In this document: in pieces, positions 59,481-64,000 of the stretch | Layout of the letters: the number at the start of each line of letters is the position of its first letter | Position numbering within the stretch: the first letter of the stretch is position 1 | Assembly (NCBI GenBank): GCA_036260805.1 | Contig: DATALZ010000015.1 | Coordinates: 1 to 64,000, forward strand | Source: Thermocaproicibacter sp036260805 | GTDB lineage: Bacteria; Bacillota; Clostridia; Oscillospirales; Acutalibacteraceae | DNA length: 64,000 nt | Direction: 5' to 3' | The notes under the pieces: generated by a model | Database searches by the model: none | What the model was told of the DNA's origin: nothing | The model's input: only the letters and a program-made list of their open reading frames with translations | Position numbers and translations under genes: made by a program

Positions 59481-59810
59481 CTATTCCTCTTCATTACGGA
59501 ACGTAGCACATTCCGTTTTAACCTGGCCGCCGTTTACCTGTGTGGTACGAATATCGATATGCTCTGCGCTGCATGCTCTGTCCCGATTATAGGAGCAATT
59601 GGTCACTTCACAGTGAATATCGAGAACAGTGTTTGGCGAATCGTGGTCAACCGCACCGCGCGGCGCGTCTTCCGTCACATCTGAAAAATTGGCACAGTAC
59701 GTTTGTTTTGCATTGTATGCATCCGGGCCGCCGACCATAATATCCGGTCTGCAGCATAACTCATCCTTGTTATTCGCGCAGTTTACCACGCTGCAATAAA
59801 GATCTGTCAT
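59481..59810 (-). CDS. DUF1540 cysteine-rich protein
   Basis: 109 residues with two DUF1540 modules: CSVVNCANNKDELCCRPDI with a C at YCANF, and CEVTNCSYNRDRACSAEHI with a C at ECATF. Each module has the spacing of a small metal-binding knot. DUF1540 proteins are common in spore formers and of unknown function. GAGGTG lies 7 nt before the ATG. Single gene. Confidence 0.88.
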   Translation of the reverse strand: MTDLYCSVVNCANNKDELCCRPDIMVGGPDAYNAKQTYCANFSDVTEDAPRGAVDHDSPNTVLDIHCEVTNCSYNRDRACSAEHIDIRTTQVNGGQVKTECATFRNEEE

Positions 59811-59879
59811 AATTCGGCACCTCTTATCATCTAAAATAGTAAATTGTAAACCATTTTATTTTGTGCCGAACAAGTTCAA

Positions 59880-60521
59880 TTATTCAAAATTATGCATCAT
59901 GTGCTTCCGGATTGGATAGCCTACACCGTAGGCCGCCGCTCCGCCGAGAAGTGCCTCCGGAACTCCGTTTGTAAGGATCAGCAGGCCGATCAGCGCAGGA
60001 AGCGCACCGTAATTCTGCCCGATTGCAGACGCGTAACTGCTGCCAAAAAACAGATAGATGCCGCCAAGAACAAGAAGCGTATTGGCAAGGCTGCCAAGCA
60101 CTCCGCTTAAAACAAAGGCAACCGGCTTCTTCCATTTCAGTTTCAGGAAAAGATTGAGGCACAGACCCGTAACCGTGCCAACGAGAATGCGCGGGACGAA
60201 GCAGATGACAAGGCTCCAGAAGCTGCCCTTTGTGGCGCCCAGCGAATAGGCAGGCGTAAAAACAAAAGCTATTAACGGACTCGGCGGGCTGAAAGTCCAG
60301 ACCAGAAAACTGAACAAACCCGTGAAGGCACCCATAGCCGTGCCCGCCCAGGTGCCCATAACAACCGCCGTAATGATAACAGGAATCATGCCCAAGGTTG
60401 CAACAACAGGGCCGATTGCCGGCAAGGAACCAAGCGGCGTGAAACATACGATAGCCTCAATTGCCAGAAGCATGGCGAACTGCGCAAGCCAAAGCGTTTT
60501 TTTACCGATAGATGCTCTCAT
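59880..60521 (-). CDS. ECF transporter S component, substrate unknown
   Basis: 213 residues with about six TM helices and the AxxxA-type N-terminal helix (LWLAQFAMLLAIEAIVCF) used to bind EcfT. VVMGTWAGTAMGAFTGLFSF and SGVLGSLANTLLVLGGIYL are S-component text; it resembles pantothenate/unknown-vitamin members rather than BioY, ThiT or FolT. The ATG at 60521 has GAGGAGAG 9 nt upstream. The ~120-nt leader carries a short C/G-rich hairpin (GCCC/GGGC) with a second CCGGGGG run; no known riboswitch was recognised. Confidence 0.75.
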   Translation of the reverse strand: MRASIGKKTLWLAQFAMLLAIEAIVCFTPLGSLPAIGPVVATLGMIPVIITAVVMGTWAGTAMGAFTGLFSFLVWTFSPPSPLIAFVFTPAYSLGATKGSFWSLVICFVPRILVGTVTGLCLNLFLKLKWKKPVAFVLSGVLGSLANTLLVLGGIYLFFGSSYASAIGQNYGALPALIGLLILTNGVPEALLGGAAAYGVGYPIRKHMMHNFE

Positions 60522-60650
60522 GCCTGTTTTCTCTCCTCTTAATCCAAACTGCTCCATTATTTTAAATCGTTCCGCTGTATTTTTGTGTTGAATTTTTGCT
60601 TTTCTCCCCCGGTTTTTGCCCGGTTTTTCTGGGCACTAACACTTTGCAGT

Positions 60651-60679
60651 ATTATAGCACAGATTGACGGCATTTTCAA
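60651..60679 (-). promoter_or_regulatory. Promoter of the ECF S component gene
   Basis: On the minus strand TTGAAA (60674-60679), 17-bp spacer, TATAAT (60651-60656). Confidence 0.7.
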
Positions 60680-60753
60680 AATACATCGGAGTTGTTTGGG
60701 CAGACCCAATTTTTTTGAAAACCGCTGTATCCAAAATAAAATGTAAAATAAGC

Positions 60754-60806
60754 TTGACAATCTATGTAAAGTCAGCTATTCTTTTAATGTAATGTTGACT
60801 TTACAT
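60754..60806 (+). promoter_or_regulatory. Promoter and operator of the XRE gene
   Basis: TTGACA (60754-60759), 17-bp spacer, TATTCT (60777-60782). ATGTAAAGTCA (60764-60774) lies in the spacer and its exact complement TGACTTTACAT (60796-60806) just downstream: an 11-bp perfect inverted repeat with a 21-nt gap. A further ATGTAAA is at 60741. This is a likely site for the XRE protein encoded next. Confidence 0.75.
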
Positions 60807-60820
60807 TTTGAGGTGACTGC

Positions 60821-61024
60821 ATGGAAACCAAAATACCGGAACTGCGGAAAAAAAGAAAAATCACGCAGGAAGAGCTGGCGAAAGCAGTTGGAGTAAGCCG
60901 CCAGACGATCATCTCGATTGAAAACGGAAAATACACTGCTTCTCTGGTACTGGCCTGGAAAATTGCGCAGTTCTTTGGGCAGACGATTGAAGAAGTATTT
61001 GACTTTGGCAGTTTGGAGGATTAG
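60821..61024 (+). CDS. XRE family regulator
   Basis: 67 residues, just a Cro/CI-type helix-turn-helix: LRKKRKITQEELAKAVGVSR, then QTIISIENGKYTASL. GAGGTGA lies 4 nt before the ATG. Paired with a membrane protein gene 2 nt downstream, a common two-gene arrangement in Clostridia in which the regulator controls its own unit. Confidence 0.88.
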   Translation: METKIPELRKKRKITQEELAKAVGVSRQTIISIENGKYTASLVLAWKIAQFFGQTIEEVFDFGSLED

Positions 61025-61026
61025 AC

Positions 61027-61476
61027 ATGGAAAAATACAGAAACCGGCTGATACGAAACAGCATTGGCTATTTGCTTATGATTATACTCACTTTACTGAT
61101 CTGGGTCATATTCGTAAACCCTTTTAGCCTGCCAATTCCTTTTTCCGCTGGCCAACAGGGACTATCCCCACTTGTTACGGGTGGCGTAATGGGCGGCGTC
61201 GGTTCACTGATTTACAACACAGTTACTTCAGTACGAGCCGTAAAAAATTCAAAAGTTCTGGCGGCCCAATACCAAAAGAAAAAGGATGAGCGCGATATTG
61301 CGATTGAGATCAGCGCCTATTCTTCCGCGTGCAGAATTCTAATGTATCTGCTGATTCCCGCATGGGTTCTGTCGGCAGCATTCAGCAGCGTGGTATTCTA
61401 CACGCTGCTCTGCGTTATGATCACCGCGGCGGCAATCTATTTTATCTGCCATGCTTATTATGTGCATAAATACTAG
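61027..61476 (+). CDS. Membrane protein partner of the XRE regulator
   Basis: 149 residues with four predicted TM segments: two at the N-terminus (NSIGYLLMIILTLLIWVIFV and the SPLVTGGVMGGVGSLIY stretch) and two near the C-terminus (CRILMYLLIPAWVLSAAFSS and VVFYTLLCVMITAAAIYFIC), with a charged cytoplasmic loop QKKKDERDIAIE between. Such DUF proteins typically follow small XRE regulators; the function is unknown. Starts 2 nt after the XRE stop. Confidence 0.65.
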   Translation: MEKYRNRLIRNSIGYLLMIILTLLIWVIFVNPFSLPIPFSAGQQGLSPLVTGGVMGGVGSLIYNTVTSVRAVKNSKVLAAQYQKKKDERDIAIEISAYSSACRILMYLLIPAWVLSAAFSSVVFYTLLCVMITAAAIYFICHAYYVHKY

Positions 61477-61542
61477 GCCTCATTTGAAAGATCAAGGAAC
61501 TTTTCAATTTTGGCTAAAACCCATCGTTTTTTATTCATCAAA

Positions 61543-61600
61543 CAAGGCCTAGGCCTTGACACACAGGAAAATTATGTTATATTTGTATTAACTAATTAGT
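61543..61600 (+). promoter_or_regulatory. Promoter and palindromes of the ABC exporter operon
   Basis: TTGACA (61556-61561), 16-bp spacer, TATATT (61578-61583). A perfect 16-bp palindrome CAAGGCCTAGGCCTTG (61543-61558) overlaps the -35, and ACTAATTAGT (61591-61600), a perfect 10-bp palindrome, follows the -10. Both are candidate repressor sites; no regulator gene is adjacent to the operon. Confidence 0.6.
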
Positions 61601-61624
61601 ACAAAGTTTTACAGGAGGGGCAGC

Positions 61625-62536
61625 ATGAATTTTGAGATCCAGGGAATCACTAAAAACTTCGGCATGAAACAGGTTTTGAAAGGACTGAACCTGCAGACGG
61701 AAAGCGGGAAGGCTTTCGGCCTGCTTGGGCGCAACGGAGCCGGCAAAACAACGACCATACGAATCATCATGGGCGTTTTTCCTCCCGACGGAGGAACGGT
61801 TCTGGTTGACGGCAAGCCGATCCGGCAAAGCAGCCTCAACATCGGCTACCTGCCGGAAGAGCATGGGCTTTACCCGAAAAAAGTCATTTCAGAACAGCTC
61901 GTCTACCTTGGGGAACTCCGCGGGATGAGTGCGAAATCCGCGCGAGACTCTGCAAAAAAATGGCTGGAGCGCCTTGGCATGAGCGAATACCTGAATAAAA
62001 AGCTTGACACCCTGAGCAAAGGCAATCAGCAGAAAATTCAGCTGGCCGCCGCCCTGATTACCGACCCTGATTTTGTAATTCTGGACGAACCTTTTTCCGG
62101 TCTTGACCCGGTAAACGCAATGGTTCTGAAAGACGTCATCCGTGAACTGATCGACGCGGGAAAACTGGTTTTGTTTTCAAGCCATCAGATGAACTACGTG
62201 GAGGAATTCTGCGACAGCATTGCGATCCTGAATCAGGGAAAAATCGTGCTTTCCGGCAATATCAAAGAAATCAAGCATTCCTACGACCGGAGCAAAGTCG
62301 TCGCCACAACCGACCAGGCGGAACAGATTGCGGCTTTCTGCCGCGGAAATCTGGCGGAGCTTGTAGAGTCGGCGGACGTAAAAAGCGGAGAAGTCCTGAT
62401 AAAAATGAAATCCGAGGACTGCAGGAACAGGCTTGTCGCCGCACTGGCTGAAAAGGACTTCAGTTTTGACAGTATCCGGGTTTACGAGCCGTCGCTGAAC
62501 GATATCTTTGTGGAATATACGGAGGAAGCGGTATGA
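61625..62536 (+). CDS. ABC transporter ATP-binding protein, NatA-like
   Basis: 303 residues. Walker A GLLGRNGAGKTTTIRIIMGV, signature LSKGNQQKIQLAAAL, Walker B FVILDEPFSGLDPVN, and a C-terminal ~80-residue DUF4162-type extension typical of NatA and multidrug/bacteriocin exporters. AGGAGG lies 6-7 nt before the ATG. Overlaps the permease gene by 4 nt. Confidence 0.9.
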   Translation: MNFEIQGITKNFGMKQVLKGLNLQTESGKAFGLLGRNGAGKTTTIRIIMGVFPPDGGTVLVDGKPIRQSSLNIGYLPEEHGLYPKKVISEQLVYLGELRGMSAKSARDSAKKWLERLGMSEYLNKKLDTLSKGNQQKIQLAAALITDPDFVILDEPFSGLDPVNAMVLKDVIRELIDAGKLVLFSSHQMNYVEEFCDSIAILNQGKIVLSGNIKEIKHSYDRSKVVATTDQAEQIAAFCRGNLAELVESADVKSGEVLIKMKSEDCRNRLVAALAEKDFSFDSIRVYEPSLNDIFVEYTEEAV

Positions 62537-63771
62537 AACAACTTGGCACAATATTCCGTTTTGAATTCAAGAACTATGCGAAAAGCAAATCCTTTATCAT
62601 TCTGACCGTATTGCTGGTGCTGATTATCGGCGTTGCGCTGGATATTCCGAGGATACAGGAGTCCTTCAGCTCGAACGACAAACAGGTTTCGAAAGAAATT
62701 GAGACGGTCGCCGTAGTCGATAAAACCGGGACTGGGAAAATTGCCGCAAGTCTTTCTGCCGGTGTTAAGGATATGAACTTTAAAGCTGTCAGCGCCGATT
62801 TGAATACGCTCAAAGCCGACGTTGAGGGAGGGAAATACTCCTGCGCGGTGTATGCGGAGTCGATTCTGAACTATACCTACGTGGTGAAAAACATCGGGCT
62901 TTATGATACGACTAAGGAAGAAATAAACAATGTTCTTCTCTCCGTTTACCGCATGCAGTCGATGCAGAAATACGGAGTTTCCCCCACAGACGCGCAAAAG
63001 CTTCTGACGGCGGAGGTCAAGCCGAATGTGGTTCAGACTGCTGAAGGCAAAGACCAGGCAAAAAACTTCTTTTACACCTATGTAATGATTTTCGCGCTGT
63101 ATATGGCAATCCTGATTTACGGCCAACTGGTGGCAACCAGCGTTGCAACCGAAAAGAGCACCCGCGCAATGGAACTGCTAATTACCTCTACCAAACCGAA
63201 GAACCTGATGTTCGGTAAAGTGTTCGGCGCCGGAACCGCCGGGTTGCTGCAGTTTGCAATGATTTTCGGCAGCGGCTACGTGTTTTACAACCTGAACAGA
63301 GATTATTTTAAGGATAGCCAGACCATCCAGTCCATTTTTGGCATGCCGCTTTCCATTCTGCTGTATGCCCTGATGTTCTTCCTGCTGGGATACTTTATTT
63401 ATGCGTTCCTCTACGGTGCGCTGGGCTCCCTTGTAAGCCGCATGGAAGAACTGAACCAGGCCGTGATGCCGGTAACGTTTTTGTTCATCATCGCGTTCTT
63501 TATCGTCATGTTCAGCATGGCAAGCGGAAATGTAGACAATGCCGCAATGATCGTGTGCTCCTATGTTCCGCTGACCTCGCCGATGGCAATGTTCGTGCGG
63601 ATTGCGATGGGCAACGTCGCCGCGTGGGAGGTCATTGTCTCCGTTGCAATTCTGATTCTGTCGACATTCGGAATCGGAATGCTGGCTACCGCGATTTACC
63701 GCATGGGCGTACTGCTTTACGGCAAAACCCCGAAGCCGAAAGAAATCTTTGCGATGCTGAGGAACCGCTGA
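62533..63771 (+). CDS. ABC transporter permease, NatB-like
   Basis: 412 residues. One N-terminal TM helix (FIILTVLLVLIIGVALDI), a ~150-residue extracytoplasmic loop, then five or six TM helices (MIFALYMAILIYGQLVA, AGLLQFAMIFGSGYVF, PLSILLYALMFFLLGYFIYA and others), the ABC-2/NatB plan. The TEKSTRAMELLITSTKP segment is a family hallmark at the start of the second membrane part. Exports Na+ or a hydrophobic compound together with the adjacent ATPase; the substrate is inferred only from family. Confidence 0.88.
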   Translation: MKQLGTIFRFEFKNYAKSKSFIILTVLLVLIIGVALDIPRIQESFSSNDKQVSKEIETVAVVDKTGTGKIAASLSAGVKDMNFKAVSADLNTLKADVEGGKYSCAVYAESILNYTYVVKNIGLYDTTKEEINNVLLSVYRMQSMQKYGVSPTDAQKLLTAEVKPNVVQTAEGKDQAKNFFYTYVMIFALYMAILIYGQLVATSVATEKSTRAMELLITSTKPKNLMFGKVFGAGTAGLLQFAMIFGSGYVFYNLNRDYFKDSQTIQSIFGMPLSILLYALMFFLLGYFIYAFLYGALGSLVSRMEELNQAVMPVTFLFIIAFFIVMFSMASGNVDNAAMIVCSYVPLTSPMAMFVRIAMGNVAAWEVIVSVAILILSTFGIGMLATAIYRMGVLLYGKTPKPKEIFAMLRNR

Positions 63772-63775
63772 TACC

Positions 63776-64000
63776 ATGCTGACACGAAAAGACCTGATCG
63801 AACACTGCCTCACCTACGCCGACGCATATGAAGATTATCCGTTTGACGAAGACCGGAATGACCCCGCCGCGTGGACTGTAATGCGCCACAAGTCAAACCA
63901 TAAGAGTTTTGCGCTGATTTATGAGCGCGGCGGCTGCCTGAACGTGAACGTAAAATGCGCCCCGGCGGAAGCGGACTTTCTGCGCGGCGTGTACCCAGCC
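63776..64000 (+). CDS. MmcQ/YjbR family protein (partial, cut by window end)
   Basis: The first 75 codons are visible: MLTRKDLIEHCLTYADAYED, then DYPFDEDRNDPAAWTVMRH and SFALIYERGGCLNVNVKCAP. This is the MmcQ/YjbR (CyaY-like fold, DNA-binding) family, usually ~115-120 residues, so the gene runs past the edge. It starts 4 nt after the permease stop and is likely on the same transcript. Confidence 0.85.
   Translation, partial: MLTRKDLIEHCLTYADAYEDYPFDEDRNDPAAWTVMRHKSNHKSFALIYERGGCLNVNVKCAPAEADFLRGVYPA

Noticed and set aside
62482..63126. 214-codon open frame antisense to the ABC permease
   Set aside because: No domain; the permease has clear TM and family motifs on the plus strand.
1..64000. 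tRNA genes, CRISPR arrays, insertion sequences, prophage
   Set aside because: None recognised on reading both strands; no tRNA CCA-ended cloverleaf, no regularly spaced direct repeats, no transposase or integrase motif.

Overview
The window is a stretch of chromosome from a spore-forming member of the Clostridia. The best fit is Oscillospirales (Ruminococcaceae/Oscillospiraceae); that rank is inferred from gene content and protein style, not from a search. The evidence for a spore former is the spoIIAA-spoIIAB-sigF operon, yqfC-yqfD, a ylbJ homologue and two SpoVD/PBP2B-type transpeptidases. Almost everything is housekeeping DNA in large leftward operons. No phage, insertion sequence, CRISPR array or tRNA gene was seen.

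Layout. 1-250: a leftward consensus promoter and a leader that resembles an rRNA operon leader, back to back with metA. 1.2-7.9 kb: yjbQ, the sporulation switch spoIIAA-AB-sigF, folC, valS and a LURP-one-like protein. 8.0-15.1 kb: a DUF3810 membrane protein, a bactofilin, htpG under a CIRCE operator, a CDF metal transporter overlapping an orphan fumarase beta subunit, and corA. 15.2-29.4 kb: the division and cell wall cluster in the order mraZ-rsmH-ftsL-PBP-PBP-(Mur-ligase-like fragment)-mraY-ftsW-murG-murA-ftsQ-ftsZ. murB, murC, murD, murE and murF are absent from it; a P-loop-less Mur-ligase-like protein sits where murE/murF usually lie.

29.5-33.6 kb: a coiled-coil protein with coaD and rsmD, then uvrC and an acetyltransferase. 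33.7-38.9 kb: ptsH, rimM-trmD and ylxM-ffh-rpsP-khpA. Between khpA and rimM lie a folate transporter gene (folT) behind a clear tetrahydrofolate riboswitch and, upstream of that, a self-contained non-coding transcription unit. 39-44 kb: a YpmS-like protein, mutS2, a phosphoesterase, an ACT-domain protein and an acetyltransferase. 43.95-44.74 kb: a gene-free island with two inverted copies of a roughly 150-nt structured repeat. 44.7-50.2 kb: yqfC-yqfD-phoH-ybeY-dgkA-era-yqzL-recO, the same order as in Bacillus. 50.4-64 kb: mostly rightward accessory genes: ylbJ, a tandem HD-domain protein, tspO, a hydroxyacid dehydrogenase, a ribbon-helix-helix protein with clpB, a TetR regulator, a DUF1540 protein, an ECF transporter S component, an XRE regulator with a membrane partner, a NatAB-like ABC exporter and a truncated MmcQ/YjbR gene at the edge.

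Regulation can be read in several places: CIRCE at htpG, MraZ boxes at mraZ, the THF riboswitch at folT, perfect inverted repeats at the XRE and ABC promoters, and three related half-sites at the RHH-clpB promoter. The items most worth following are the inverted structured repeat pair, the orphan RNA gene, the Mur-ligase-like pseudoenzyme and the RHH-ClpB unit.
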